DNA of 64,000 bases from Leishmania donovani (GCF_000227135.1 NC_018263.1:2322259-2386258), one strand, 5' to 3'. Shown: positions 1-10,683, counted from the stretch's first letter. A program made the numbers and translations. Notes: a model not told the origin generated them from the sequence alone.

Positions 1-348
1 CCTACCTTTACCATTCGTTGTACGGTCGAGCGTCTCGTCGTGCATGAGGATGAGCGCGCCGTCACTTGTGCGCCAGACATCGACTTCGACTATGTCAGCC
101 CCCATCTGGATGCAGCTTTCCACAGCCTCGAGCGTGTTCTCGACGTAGTTGCGCCAGTCACCGCGGTGGCATGCGACGCAGACCGGGAACTTCGAGTCGG
201 GGGAGTGCAGTAAGAAGCGCAGCTGAGGGCGCGGGTTCGCTCCATCACGGACAAATCGCTGGATCAGCGGCTTGTGGTGGGCCTGGTTGTCCTGCGCGAT
301 GTTCGTGTGCTGGGGCCACCGCTGGCACATGGTCGACGCTGACCTCAT
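1..348 (-). CDS. Glycerophosphodiester phosphodiesterase (GDPD), 5' part only
   Basis: The frame opens at the ATG at 348 and is still open at position 1, so only the first 116 codons are in the window. An in-frame TAG lies six codons upstream, which fixes the N-terminus at 348 or at the second Met at 330. Seen: the GDPD active-site block in order, HRGD (about residues 70-73), ENT (79-81), GADIVEVDV with the metal-binding Glu and Asp, and LMHDETLDRTTNGKG with the second catalytic His. Family knowledge: these enzymes hydrolyse glycerophosphodiesters to glycerol-3-phosphate and an alcohol, using a divalent metal in a TIM barrel. There is no signal peptide in the visible part, so a cytosolic enzyme is likely (inference). 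The family call is secure; substrate is not visible. Confidence 0.9.
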   Translation of the reverse strand, partial: MRSASTMCQRWPQHTNIAQDNQAHHKPLIQRFVRDGANPRPQLRFLLHSPDSKFPVCVACHRGDWRNYVENTLEAVESCIQMGADIVEVDVWRTSDGALILMHDETLDRTTNGKGR

Positions 349-506
349 TTTGACTGGGGCTGTCTAAGAAGGAGCGAAAGCGCCAATGAGCAGAGGAAGC
401 GAGGGAGACAGGGTTGATGGCTCGGCGTAAGAAGGCAAGATCACGGAAGATGGGCTGCGCAGAAGACAGGGACAGTGCAGAAATGCAGCGATCACACTGC
501 GCGTAG

Positions 507-541
507 CTAGAGTGAGAACCCCCGCCCAAAAAAAAAAGAGA
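507..541 (-). promoter_or_regulatory. Polypyrimidine tract and candidate spliced-leader acceptor for the GDPD gene
   Basis: On the minus strand a T-rich run (529-541) is followed by the first AG at 508-507, giving a 5' UTR of about 158 nt before the ATG at 348. Placement is by eye. Confidence 0.5.
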
Positions 542-634
542 AGCCTGCTGGCGTTCCGCTTTCTATTTTGGAGAAACTGCAATGAGAAGGGCGATCGCCA
601 TAGAGGTGTGTACGTGTCTGCTTCTGATTATACT

Positions 635-654
635 TGTGTGTGTGTGTGTGTGTG
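635..654. repeat. (TG)n microsatellite
   Basis: About ten consecutive TG units in the gap between the first two genes. Confidence 0.9.
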
Positions 655-2308
655 CCGTGCATGAACAGAGATAGAGCTACAAAAGGTGTGCAGGAGAGCG
701 TTGAGTGCCATTGCCTTTGTAAGTGCGTGCGTGTGCGTGAGGGAAAGAGGGACCAGGGCATGAAGCGACGCAGAAGAGAGAGTGGGATGTGTGCGATGTG
801 TCGGGGGGGGAGGCGGGGGGGGGGCGCGACGAAAAGAGAAGGTAGCAGCCCATCATGCGAAAGAAAGAGAGTTCCCACGGGGAAGAGTTTGACGGCGCAA
901 GCGACGCCCCAAGCAGTTTGGTTCGGTGGTGTCATAATGGACAAGAGAAGAAGGGAGCGTTAAAGGAGGAGGTGAAAGCGATCAGTCACGGTAGACAAAC
1001 GCGCATTTTCGAGCGAAGACGTATAACCTGCAAGGCAGGAGACGCCCGCCACGTTGTTGAATGAGCCTTTCCGGCGACGTGTCCACTCGTTCGCGCAACG
1101 CTCTGGAGAAGCGTCCAGCACGTGAAGGAGGCGTGACCGGGAGTGGGCAGGCGTAACGAGTGTATTTTTCCTCGCAAAAAAGTAACAGAGCCGCGAGGTA
1201 ACGAATCTCAATGCACCGTAGGGTGAGCCTAAACCCGTGTGCACTAGCACACACCTGATTCACTGATGTATCTATAGGTTGCTTGTTGCATCCCTCACAA
1301 GACTCTACAGACGAAGAAGACCGGGGCACATTGGCCTGCGTCGAGAGAACAAGCTGGGCAAAGTCAGCATGGGCCACAAGAGGAACAATGATGCGGTACA
1401 CACGCACGCACACACGCAGTGGCGACACAGAGAGAGGGTCGATAAACACGGGTGGTGGAGTATAACCAATGACATTCACCTTCCAAAGCCAAACTCCGCC
1501 TGCCACTAGTACACATACATACACATACACGCACAGTGTGAGCATTTGAAGCCATCTCCGCCATCGCGCTGGCGCATACACAGGTGTACCGTGAAGTCTC
1601 GCTGTGACGCGGCACGGTCAGCGCGCACGCTCACTCTCCCAACGAAAATAGGAGTAGACGCAGCAACACGAACACGAGGAAAGACGAAAACGCATCCACA
1701 GTCGACAGCGAACGAACACAAATACACACATATCAAGACGTTGTCAAATAAAAGTGTAGAGAGAGATACAGACAGACGCCAACACGACACCGACACGCGC
1801 TCCAGCAGGCCTGAGGTTTGTGCCCATATGGCCAAGTATCGCCTGTTCTTTTTTTTTCCTCTGGACTGTATACGATGAGGAACCGACCAGAACATGAAAC
1901 ATGACCGCAGAAAAGACGCAGAGCACCTGAACACGGGAAAAAAAAACAAAGGCAAGAAGAAGCGCGCGCACATCTCTAATTACAATGAAATGGGGAGGGG
2001 GGGGGGGCAGAAACCTTAACAACCAGAGAATGGCCAAAGAATCAAACAGCGAGCGCAGACACACATGGTCACGCCGTCGTAGTCTAGTTAGTAAGCAAAG
2101 AAAAAAAAGCTAATGGTGGTGTGGGAAAGGAGAAAGACCAGCGGAGAGACGATGCACGCAAATACACATATAGAGAGAGATGCACGTATGAAGAAGCGAC
2201 GGAAGAAGTAAACATACAAACAACAGCAAAACAACAAAAAACTATGTGTTCTTCTGGGTGTTAGGCATTCCGCTAACATGCCTCGATTTGTGCATGTGCG
2301 TGCGTGCG

Positions 2309-2326
2309 TGTGTGTGTGTGTGTGTG
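2309..2326. repeat. (TG)n microsatellite
   Basis: Pure TG run preceded by a TGCG-rich stretch, about 160 bp downstream of the stop codon of the membrane protein gene. Confidence 0.9.
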
Positions 2327-2482
2327 CACGTGCTCTGCTTGTATGCACACAGCAAGCGGGGAATGAGAGCGCCACCGGCGACGACCGAGGAGCGAGCTGG
2401 CAAGGTGGAGAGGTACGTGAGGCAGTGACACTGGCGTACGAAGCAAGAGAGAGAGCCCTGAACAACCCCACACAATCCTCAC

Positions 2483-4354
2483 CTACCTCTTCCTCTCCGC
2501 GCTCCTGTCTGCAGATGCGGCGAAGTTGCCGATCGAGGAGGCAGAGGATAGAGATGAGTAGGAGCTGCTGCGAGTGTGATAGGTGGTCTGACTCTGACCT
2601 GTGTAATCCGTCTCTTCATCTACGTACGTCGTCTGGGCCGTGTAGCTGTAGCTACTCGACCGCGTAAAGTCCCCCCTTTTGCGCGACACTGTTGTCCCCT
2701 CGTTCATGTACGTTGTAACCTCCGTGTAGTCATCCTCGTCCGATGCAGCGGTGGCCGTCACGCCGGATGCCTCCTCCGGCGTATAGCGTTCCGGACTGCC
2801 GCGGCGGCTCGACAAGCCACTCACGCCACGTCGGACCGCCCTGTTCGCGTGTCGCGAGGCCCTGTACCTCCATGAGCTGCCCTGGTCACTGATGGGTGTT
2901 CTGTCGGCATCGGCGGCCTCGCTGACGTGATCGCGGGGGCTGCCGTAGGGCACCTGCGACCGCCGCGGCGTCCCCTGTGGGAGCACCGGGTGCTCCTCGT
3001 CCGTCTCGAAATCCTCGTACTCCTCGTTGCCGCCGTGGTCGTCCACGTCGGCCGGGAAGGTGGCAAACGTCGTGGAGACGGAATCCACATCATCCCAGCC
3101 GTGCTCCGATGCCTTAAAGACGCGCGCGGGACCGGAGTCGGAGGTGTCAGTGCCGCCCAGCACCTTCGCTGCCTCCTCGTACTTGTCCTGAGGAGGTGTC
3201 CACTGCCTGTTCACACGGCGCTCCTCACGACTGCGGCGGCGGTAGAAGATGAGCAGTAGGACCATCGTCACCATTAGGCAGAGGAAGATCCAGAGAAGGG
3301 TGAGGTAGACAGGTATCAACGCACACGCTAGGCGAACTCTCTCGCGGCCGCGGTGGATGCGCGCGGCGACGAAGTAGAGTGAAGTGAGCAGCATGCCGTT
3401 CGAGAAGAAGGAGCCGACGGTGTCGAACGCGACACCGATCTCGGAGCGGACGCCGATGGTGTACTTCATCATGCTGCGCAGGCACGCCTCCACCACGCGC
3501 AGGCCAGCGCGGAAGCAAAACGGGATAAAGATAACGTACCACGAGCGGCTCATTCGCCCATCCAACTTGTAGCCAAGGAGTACCCATTGCGCGACGCCGC
3601 AGGCCATGTTCAAGAAGCCCATGGCAAAAATGCCGTTGTATATCACCGGGCTCGGGCGGTTGTTGCCCACCTCCATCTGCAACCGCACCCGCCGCGGCCA
3701 GCGCCAGATGAGTGAGGTGGTGTAGTACAGTATGTCACCCGCGATGGGCATAGACATGTACGTCAGGTACAGCCCCACCTTCGACGCAGGATCGCTCCGG
3801 ATCTGGGTGTACAGCACAAACGGAATGCAGAAGTAACTCAGAGCGGCGAGGCAGTTCCCGACGGGGGAGAGGCGATCTATCATAGACATCCCCTCCTGGT
3901 ACGTCCTCGGCGTCAATATGTTGATCGCGACGGCAGCGGCGGCGACCACCAGCATGATCGCCGCGAAGATCATGAGCGGCAGCATAATCATCGCCCAGCT
4001 CAACGAGATGTAGTTACCGTCGTTTGCTGCGAGCAAGACGAAAAAGAGAAGCAGCAGCGCCACCTCTACTAAGAGCACGAGCGAGTATACAATCACGGAG
4101 CCGACGGCTCCCAAGAGAGGGACAAACGGCCCCCACGTTCCGCTGGCGAGGAAGCCGTACGCATCTTCACCGATGGAGTCGTAAAGGTACTTACGACTGC
4201 GGTTGTACAGAACAAGATAGGCCTGATAATAATGGTGTCGTAGCGTGATCTTGCGGAAGTTCCACTTAACCTGCCGCGACGTCGTCGGTGAAATGAGGTC
4301 AAGAAGGTAGTACAACCTCCAGTTGCGCTTGCGTGGCGGGTGGTCGCAGCACAT
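2483..4354 (-). CDS. Multi-spanning membrane protein, TMEM185/Fragile-X-F-like, with Ser/Tyr-rich tail
   Basis: 623 residues from an ATG at 4354. About eight hydrophobic spans are visible at roughly residues 80-109, 117-146, 166-184, 195-216, 238-262, 271-290, 310-332 and 341-371; the last ends in a basic stop-transfer stretch (YRRRSREERR). A 250-residue polar tail follows, acidic in its first half and rich in Ser, Tyr, Thr and Arg in the second, with recurring SSSYS and QTTY motifs. The segment around 259-280 (YKLDG, then SWYVIFIPF) resembles the repeated LDG...W..VF.P motif of the TMEM185 (transmembrane Fragile-X-F) family, so I tentatively place it there; function in that family is poorly known. 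The long cytoplasmic-looking tail is not part of human TMEM185. It could be another polytopic family. Coding status is secure, family is not. Confidence 0.85.
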   Translation of the reverse strand: MCCDHPPRKRNWRLYYLLDLISPTTSRQVKWNFRKITLRHHYYQAYLVLYNRSRKYLYDSIGEDAYGFLASGTWGPFVPLLGAVGSVIVYSLVLLVEVALLLLFFVLLAANDGNYISLSWAMIMLPLMIFAAIMLVVAAAAVAINILTPRTYQEGMSMIDRLSPVGNCLAALSYFCIPFVLYTQIRSDPASKVGLYLTYMSMPIAGDILYYTTSLIWRWPRRVRLQMEVGNNRPSPVIYNGIFAMGFLNMACGVAQWVLLGYKLDGRMSRSWYVIFIPFCFRAGLRVVEACLRSMMKYTIGVRSEIGVAFDTVGSFFSNGMLLTSLYFVAARIHRGRERVRLACALIPVYLTLLWIFLCLMVTMVLLLIFYRRRSREERRVNRQWTPPQDKYEEAAKVLGGTDTSDSGPARVFKASEHGWDDVDSVSTTFATFPADVDDHGGNEEYEDFETDEEHPVLPQGTPRRSQVPYGSPRDHVSEAADADRTPISDQGSSWRYRASRHANRAVRRGVSGLSSRRGSPERYTPEEASGVTATAASDEDDYTEVTTYMNEGTTVSRKRGDFTRSSSYSYTAQTTYVDEETDYTGQSQTTYHTRSSSYSSLSSASSIGNFAASADRSAERKR

Positions 4355-5885
4355 TCGTCTTCAATGAGCGAAACAGCTGACAGAGATACGACGTGCGGTC
4401 ACGCAAACTAAACACTCACACAATACGCTCGTCCTCGATCGACGTGCGCTCACGTCTCTTTCCAATAGCGTCGAAGGAGTCCCTCCACAAAGGGAGGAAG
4501 GAGTCAGTCACAGGGACAACAAGCAGCGAGACAACAAAGGAAAGCTCCTGAAGGGAAAACGCAGCGGATGCACGAGAAGAACCAGATGGGTTTCTTTGTT
4601 TTTTTTTTTTCGGGAGGGGGGGAATGTAGCTACAATGGAACCCGACGGCAACACCACGTGCGGCGCACAGTGAAGTTGGGAACCTCTCGGGCCTCCCAAT
4701 CGAAAGGAAGCGGAAAACAAGATAGACGCACACGCACACAGAGCGGGGCGGGGGTGTGTGGGCAAAGCGCATAAAAGGCGCCAACAAAAGCGTGAGTGCA
4801 ACGGGAGGCGGTGAGGCAGGCAAGTTTCCCACCGGTCAGTGAAAGCGAAGGAAGGAGTTGTTGTGGGAAAAGATGATGCGGCTCGCGGCGGAGCTGTGAG
4901 ACGGCAGTGAGCGCCACAAACGGGGCAAGGAGAGGGGAGATAAGAAGACAGGCGGGAAGGGCGACAGTACTTTTCTCCAGATCGCCTCTTAGGGACTTTT
5001 AAAAGCCGAAACGAACGTCGAGGACAAGTGGCACGTGAGTGTCTGTTTGTGTGCGGTTGTTTGCGCTTTTTCGGCTTCTCACGGCCGACGTGTCGCCAAA
5101 AAGCAATGACGGTAACGTGCCACACGCCGTATCGCTGATGAAATTCGGAAACGGGCCGAGGCGCGAACCCACAGAGATGACCCGCAAGGTACGAATGAAG
5201 GAAGAGAGCAACGACGATGTCAACGCCAGAGACTCGCGTGTGATCATGTATTCTACTGTACGATTTTCAGGGAGCAAGATCGGTAAAACGTGCGAGAGAG
5301 GGAGAGAGAGGCGGGAGCGGAAACACTCACATACGCATGAACTCGTCGACGAAGCGCCGCCAACGTGCGTGCTGTTGGGTAAAGTGGTTCAGGCGGGTTC
5401 GACGTGTGCACGTGTGTGAGACTGTCCGAACGTACGAAGAGAAGAGTGGAGCAGAGATGAGGAGGAGGTGCACACACACACGCACGCATGCAAACAGACA
5501 GGTAGAGGGGACGAGACTGCATTACCGCAGGTGACAGCGGAAACGTAGGTGAGCGTCACTGGCAACGCCATAGCGAGAGAGCGAGAGAAAGCGCATCAAC
5601 ATTAGGGGATCCGCACACTGCCGTCATTGCCTTCAGCCTTCTTTTTTGCTTCTTTCCGCACAACCGCCACAACAAAACTAGACGGTGAAACGTCACGTAT
5701 GGAGAAGTAAAGAATGGGCTTCACAGGAATGGAGAAGGGGGGGGGACAGTGGCGGGGGAAGAGGAGATGGAAGGTCCCCTCTCAGTCTACACCCTTCCCC
5801 TCCACGCCCACTTGACCACGCACCTCTCGTTTTGCTCGGCCCGGCTGCCCAAAGGCAAACGAGGTATGAAATTGTCACAGGACGG
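4355..5885. other. Intergenic: 5' UTR of the membrane protein gene and 3' UTR of the RNA-binding protein gene
   Basis: No supported gene. Open frames on both strands are low-complexity. Purine-rich plus-strand tracts at about 4485-4560 and 5285-5330, a T run near 4602 and a short (CA)n near 5470 are the only structure I see. Confidence 0.6.
4483..4502 (-). promoter_or_regulatory. Candidate polypyrimidine tract/AG acceptor for the membrane protein gene
   Basis: The minus strand carries a CT-rich tract (4485-4502) followed by AG at 4484-4483, about 129 nt before the ATG at 4354. Confidence 0.45.
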
Positions 5886-7742
5886 TCAGCGGTGGGCTTT
5901 GTACTGTTCCTGTGTAATAGGATGTTTCCATGTCGTCGACTTCTTGCCCGACTGCAGAAAGTAGTATTGCATCGTGCGGCGCGACAGCCCGTACTCCCAG
6001 CCGCCGGGAAGAGGCGGAAACGGGACATCCGGCGCGTGCGTCGCGGCGGCAGTGCTGCTACCGGAAGCAGGCACGGCATTAGCGCCACTCGGCGCAGCTG
6101 TGCGGGACTTGTTGGGAGGGCGCGCCGTGGCAGAGCCGGTGGGCTCTGTCGACGAGGCCGCCGGTGAGGCTTTCAAAGACTCAGTGCTGTTGGCATCGGC
6201 TGCCGTCTCTCCCACGAAGCGAACGGGCAGATTGGAGTGGGAGATGGCCTGCTGCCGCGCCAGCTGAGCACTCGCGGCGTCCGCAAACTGCACCACACCG
6301 TACCGTAGAGCATCCACCGTGCGCACCGTCTGCGCGCGCTGAAACCCGTCACACCAACGAAACATGTATACAAAGGCCGCTTCATCGATTTCAGGGGGAA
6401 GCGGCATCACGAGGAGCGTATCCTTGCGTCTCGCCCTCTGCCAGGCGCTCTCCGCTGGCGAGGTGATCACCAGCGTCGGCGTGCCGGCCGTCAAGGTCTC
6501 CCTTTTCGATATGAGCACTGGTGGAACTAGTAATCGCCACTGCTCGCAAGCGCGCAGGTGCACCCCTTTGCACTGCCCACCAGCCGCGCACTTGTCCTCG
6601 TCGCATCGCGGATCAAAGTCGGCGCATACGTCGATCCCCGTGAAGTTGCCGACGTGGCGATGTTTCAGATACGCCGCCAAGCCCGAGGTTGGAAAGAGGC
6701 CCCCAGTCGACAGAACGCACCACCCATAGGCGCTCTGCGCGAGGACGGTGTCGTGGACACCGCAAAGGAGCGCGGCACCGTCCCCTTTCGTCAGGCGGTG
6801 CGCGACGGCGTTCATCTGGTAAACGTGCACCTGCGCACGCTGCTCCTCCTCGGCGGTGTGCGGCTCCGTCTGACTTGACACAATGGGTAGCCGCTGAATA
6901 CTCACACGCGCCCACTTGGAGCGTCTGCCCGGCTGACAAAGCAGGGCCGCGCACAGGTCCGCAGCCTCGGCGCTCGAGAAGAAAACCGTTGCCCAAGCAT
7001 ACTCCTGCTCCAGTGGTGGAACGCCTGGGAGCAGCGCGATCTGATGAGGCGACTCCAGAAGCACTCGTTCCACGTGGCTCGTCATGCGCACCGACTCGAT
7101 CTCGTCCATCACCTGCTCCTTGCTCAGCCGTGTGGCCGCGCGGAACACACCGAGGCGCAAGCCGGCGCGCACGTCCATCTCACTGATGTCCTTTGCAGAC
7201 GCGCTCAGAGTAGGCAGCGGCGGCGGTGCAGCCCACGCATCGGGCGGCCGGCGAGGGAAGGCGGGGCCATATCGTGCCGCACCGACAGGCGGCGATGGCG
7301 GAGGTGGCAAAATCGATGCGCCGCTCCGCACCGATCGCGCCACGGTGGTCACTGCTCCGGTGGGGAATGAGTCATGCAGGCGATGGTCCACCTCCTCCGT
7401 GCGCGGCAGCTTGCGCGGCGCCTCCACCGCGTCGTCTCCGTCGTTGTCTCCTTCGCCAGAGCTGCCGGTGCTCGAGGATGCGGTACTGAAGGTGGAGGCC
7501 GATGCTGACCGGGATACGGAGGATGTAGCGGCGCCACTAGAGCTGAACTCCGCCAAGGAGTCCTCGCCAGACGCGGACGAGGCAGAGGCAGAGGCGGTGG
7601 ACGCAGAGCCTGATGTCTTGGAGCGCGTTCCTTCAGTTGCGGACACCGACAACAGCCACCTATCCTCCTCTTCACGGCTGCCGCTTCGGTCGTTTCTACC
7701 GCAGCTCCCGCTACGAGACGCTGACGGGGAGCTCACAGACAT
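5886..7742 (-). CDS. RNA-binding protein with RRM, CCCH zinc finger and C-terminal WW domain
   Basis: 618 residues from the ATG at 7742; the frame stays open further 5' but only from a GTG. Residues 1-180 are Ser/Ala/Asp-rich and disordered-looking. A possible RRM remnant lies near 240-290, and a CX4CX5CX3H zinc finger near 380-395 (CDEDKC...QCKGVH). A clearer RRM follows at about 442-510 (TLLVMPLPPEID, then YGVVQFADAASAQLA), and a WW domain at about 582-610 (GGWEYGLS, YYFL, TTWKHP). Trypanosomatids regulate genes mostly after transcription, and CCCH and WW proteins such as the ZFP family are typical post-transcriptional regulators (established). RNA binding plus WW-mediated contact with proline-rich partners is inferred. 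I cannot name an orthologue; the ZFP1-3 proteins are much smaller. Confidence 0.85.
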   Translation of the reverse strand: MSVSSPSASRSGSCGRNDRSGSREEEDRWLLSVSATEGTRSKTSGSASTASASASSASGEDSLAEFSSSGAATSSVSRSASASTFSTASSSTGSSGEGDNDGDDAVEAPRKLPRTEEVDHRLHDSFPTGAVTTVARSVRSGASILPPPPSPPVGAARYGPAFPRRPPDAWAAPPPLPTLSASAKDISEMDVRAGLRLGVFRAATRLSKEQVMDEIESVRMTSHVERVLLESPHQIALLPGVPPLEQEYAWATVFFSSAEAADLCAALLCQPGRRSKWARVSIQRLPIVSSQTEPHTAEEEQRAQVHVYQMNAVAHRLTKGDGAALLCGVHDTVLAQSAYGWCVLSTGGLFPTSGLAAYLKHRHVGNFTGIDVCADFDPRCDEDKCAAGGQCKGVHLRACEQWRLLVPPVLISKRETLTAGTPTLVITSPAESAWQRARRKDTLLVMPLPPEIDEAAFVYMFRWCDGFQRAQTVRTVDALRYGVVQFADAASAQLARQQAISHSNLPVRFVGETAADANSTESLKASPAASSTEPTGSATARPPNKSRTAAPSGANAVPASGSSTAAATHAPDVPFPPLPGGWEYGLSRRTMQYYFLQSGKKSTTWKHPITQEQYKAHR

Positions 7743-8709
7743 GCGCGCTTTTACCGTGAATGGGAAGAAGGTAGTAGTGATTACTCTATGAGGAGACGCA
7801 AGCGTGTGCACGTACGTGTGCGTGTGAGGATTGTCTTCTCATTTCGTTCCGTTGTTGTGTCTATGTGCGCTCGCACTGAAGTGGGCTGGCTCGCTCACTC
7901 AGCGAGGAACGCAAGCAGAAGGAGAGAGAATCGAGAGAGGAGAAGGTAGTGTGCTGACGAGAACCCGTGGAGCAGACCGCTCCCTAGCCCCCTCACCCCC
8001 ACCACAACCACGCACTCCCCAGAGAGTGGATCCGGGAACGCACAGTAGCGGCAAAAAGAGGCTGTTAGAAGCAGGCAGCGGCGGCAAAGTAGGATGCGTC
8101 CTTTCACCCTCGCTTAGGGGCGGAGGTGACGTGTGGGAAGTCGACGCTGATGGGGGCTGCTGTCCAACAAAAGAGAGGGAGAGGGGGAAGAGGGTGGACG
8201 TGGAAGACCGTGACATCACCTCCGCTGCCGTGCATTTGCAGTTGACTAGTATTCTGTCGAACGCTCACCTTTGTTCGAGTTCCCTTTTTTTTAAAGCCTT
8301 TTTCGTCGCAGTTGCGGTTGCATCTCTATAGTCCCCGGGACACCCACCGCTGTATTCGCCCTCTCTGCAGCGCCGCGCTTACATGCGGGCGTGACGCCCA
8401 CCTGCGCAAACGCCCACCCGGTGTGAGGAAAGCGCACACAAACAAATCGTGATGGGCGTATTTAGTCGCCGCGAAAGAAAGCCTAGACGGAGGGACTCCG
8501 GTTGCGTGGCGGGGAGGGGAGAGGGGGAAGGAAACGGAAATACCGCGCACCGGGCAGAGCAGAAAAAAAAAACGGCCCAGTAAAGCCTCTTCGTGGCACG
8601 GCGCCCCTCTCCCCCTCATCTCCCCACCATCCAAAAAGAAAAGGTGAGGGGGGTGGTAGCAACAGCAAAAGAGAGACGCTTCCTTTACCTCTATGCGCAT
8701 GCAATAGAC
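7743..8709. other. Intergenic spacer
   Basis: 3' UTR of the 657-residue gene and 5' UTR of the RNA-binding gene. No supported ORF or RNA; a poly-A run on plus near 8565 and GC-rich purine tracts only. Confidence 0.6.
7898..7948 (-). promoter_or_regulatory. Candidate polypyrimidine tract/AG acceptor for the RRM/CCCH/WW gene
   Basis: A 40-nt minus-strand CT-rich tract (7911-7948) is followed by AG at 7899-7898, about 155 nt before the ATG at 7742. It supports the start used here. Confidence 0.55.
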
Positions 8710-10683
8710 CTAAATAAGGGGGTTAAGCGGGGTCGGGCTCCGGCGCGAGCTGCGGCGACGGTGAGCACTCGCGTCCGGGGTGAAGGGCGTCATGAACGAT
8801 TTTTCGGCGTTCGACTTTGTCGGCCGCGGCGTCAAGGCACGCCGCGAAACCACGGACGTCATTGAGTCTGCCCGGCTTGCCGCGCTCTTCACGGAAGACG
8901 ATCGCGGGTACATGCTGGAGATGCTGTTGCCGTGGCTTCGCTCGCGCTCGTTGCGCCAGCCGATCCACTCCTCCACGAGTGAAGTCGGTTGCCGTGGTGC
9001 CCGCTGCTGGCGTTCGAGCCGGCGCAGCACCTCTGCAATGTACACCTCGTGCTCATCGGGTGGACGTCGAGCAGCTGGGAGATCGGCAAGATTCGACGTC
9101 AGCGGCGGAGGGCGCTCGCCCATGGGGGTGCGCTCCCAGCCGCCCCGTGCTCCAGCTTCCTGACAGCCGCGCAGCGGCGTGCTCGTGCGGTTGGCGTCTA
9201 GTGGCGGTATCGGTCCCGAGGCCACAATGAAGGAGCCTGGTGGAGAGGAGCCTCCTCGGTGCGATGACGAGCGAGTGTGCACCAGCGGGACATCATGTGG
9301 AATGAGGTTCACCGCGTCATAAGGCTTTGGCGGTGGTGAGAAGCGCAGCGGTGTTTGTCCGTGCGTGCCCTTCTCCGCATACCGATCCGGCGGATCGGTT
9401 CCATACGTCCACTGCTGCGCAGCGGCTCGTGACGCCGCGGTGGCATCGACGCCTACAGCAGCAGCCGCGGCAGAAGAAGCGTTCGGCGCCGCGGATGGCA
9501 GAGAAGGCGAGCGTCTGCTGCTCGGGGAGCTCCCGCTGTCGATTTCCACTCGGCATATGCGCACATCGAGGGCGGCACGCTGCCCTGTGGGGTGATAGCG
9601 GAAGGGAATCGCGTACTCCTTCCACTCGCCAACCTCGGACTGGAACTTCGCGGGGTCCAGGGAGAAGCCGGCGACCTGGCGCTTGTCCTCCCAGAGTGAA
9701 AATCGCAGCTTTTCCGCGCCGTCAGCCGGCTGGAGCGTGATGCGAGCCTGCTCGGCCTTGAACATCACCTCTTTGGGATTGCAGCAAACGGCCTGCGTCG
9801 TTCTGTAGGTGTAGGAACCGTAGCGAATTTTCATGCTGTAGTCGCCGCCAAGCAGCAGCGGTGCTGGGTGATCGAGATCAATGCTCTCTGTCCTGATCGT
9901 AACGCGCTCTAGCTGGATTTCCACGCGCCGTACAAGACGGGAATCACGCTGTAAGTGCCGTGACCCCTCCCTTCGTGGATGGGAGCGCTGCGCTGTTTTG
10001 ATGCGGTGCTGATAGAGCGTTGTCTTCTGTCTTTCCAGCACATGTGAGTGTACGTGCACCACCTGCTCGCTACGCGGCGGCGTCCTTAGCAGGCGATCGC
10101 GCGACGAATCACGCTCCACAGTTATTTGGCCGCGATGGGGGCTGCTGCGCGGCGGCGACGTCGTTGCGGTCGAGGACACGGTGTTGCCGCGCTGCACCTT
10201 TTGCCATTTTTCATCGATTTCGTGCACACGCAGAGAGAAGAGCAGCTTTCCGGTGACTTCTCCGGCAGCATCACGCAGCTTGATGGCGTAGTTCTTCATG
10301 GGTTTGCCAAAGTACGGTCGTGGATCGAGGGCACCCTTGGCCACGACGGGCAGCGGGCCAGCGGCGCTATACTGTGACGGGCGAATGGCAAATGTGATGA
10401 CGTCCTGCTCAGCGTCCAGGATAAGCTGATGCGTCACCTTCGCAAACATGAGCGCCATGTCGTCGCCGAGCGCCTTAAAGTGCATGTTTTCCGTGGCGCC
10501 ATCCACGCAGTGCAAGGCCGATCTGCCGCTTGAGCTGGTCTGCGCGCGTGACGTTCGGGCCCAGCTACACTGAAAGGAAGCCGCATCGGGAATGTGTCGC
10601 CCCTCCGCATCCTCTGCAAACAGCCCTGTAAAGGTGGGAACGTCGCATACAAAGCGGTGCAGCACAAAGTCGAGCTGCATCAT
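8710..10683 (-). CDS. Hypothetical protein with C2-like beta-sandwich segments
   Basis: 657 residues; two adjacent ATGs at 10683 and 10680. I do not recognise it. The N-terminal 170 residues (MMQLDFVLHRFVC, then IRPSQY and KLLFSLRVHEID) and residues of about 265-390 (GGDYSMKIRYG, LRFSLWEDKRQVAGFSLDP, WKEYAIPFRYHPTG) alternate hydrophobic and polar residues like C2 or other beta-sandwich folds. They lack an obvious set of calcium-binding aspartates. The C-terminal 250 residues are Pro/Ser/Arg-rich and probably disordered. No signal peptide or membrane span. A scaffold or lipid/protein-binding role would fit the C2-like look, but that is guesswork. The gene is real by its length and by the absence of comparable open frames in flanking spacers. 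Confidence 0.75.
   Translation of the reverse strand: MMQLDFVLHRFVCDVPTFTGLFAEDAEGRHIPDAASFQCSWARTSRAQTSSSGRSALHCVDGATENMHFKALGDDMALMFAKVTHQLILDAEQDVITFAIRPSQYSAAGPLPVVAKGALDPRPYFGKPMKNYAIKLRDAAGEVTGKLLFSLRVHEIDEKWQKVQRGNTVSSTATTSPPRSSPHRGQITVERDSSRDRLLRTPPRSEQVVHVHSHVLERQKTTLYQHRIKTAQRSHPRREGSRHLQRDSRLVRRVEIQLERVTIRTESIDLDHPAPLLLGGDYSMKIRYGSYTYRTTQAVCCNPKEVMFKAEQARITLQPADGAEKLRFSLWEDKRQVAGFSLDPAKFQSEVGEWKEYAIPFRYHPTGQRAALDVRICRVEIDSGSSPSSRRSPSLPSAAPNASSAAAAAVGVDATAASRAAAQQWTYGTDPPDRYAEKGTHGQTPLRFSPPPKPYDAVNLIPHDVPLVHTRSSSHRGGSSPPGSFIVASGPIPPLDANRTSTPLRGCQEAGARGGWERTPMGERPPPLTSNLADLPAARRPPDEHEVYIAEVLRRLERQQRAPRQPTSLVEEWIGWRNERERSHGNSISSMYPRSSSVKSAASRADSMTSVVSRRALTPRPTKSNAEKSFMTPFTPDASAHRRRSSRRSPTPLNPLI

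Larger units (their letters stand above)
349..2482. other. Intergenic: 3' UTR of the 623-residue membrane protein gene and 5' UTR of GDPD
   Basis: No convincing gene on either strand; open frames here are short and driven by simple repeats. It holds (TG)n at 635-654 and 2309-2326, poly-G runs at 803-824 and 1992-2008, and many purine-rich plus-strand tracts. Confidence 0.6.
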
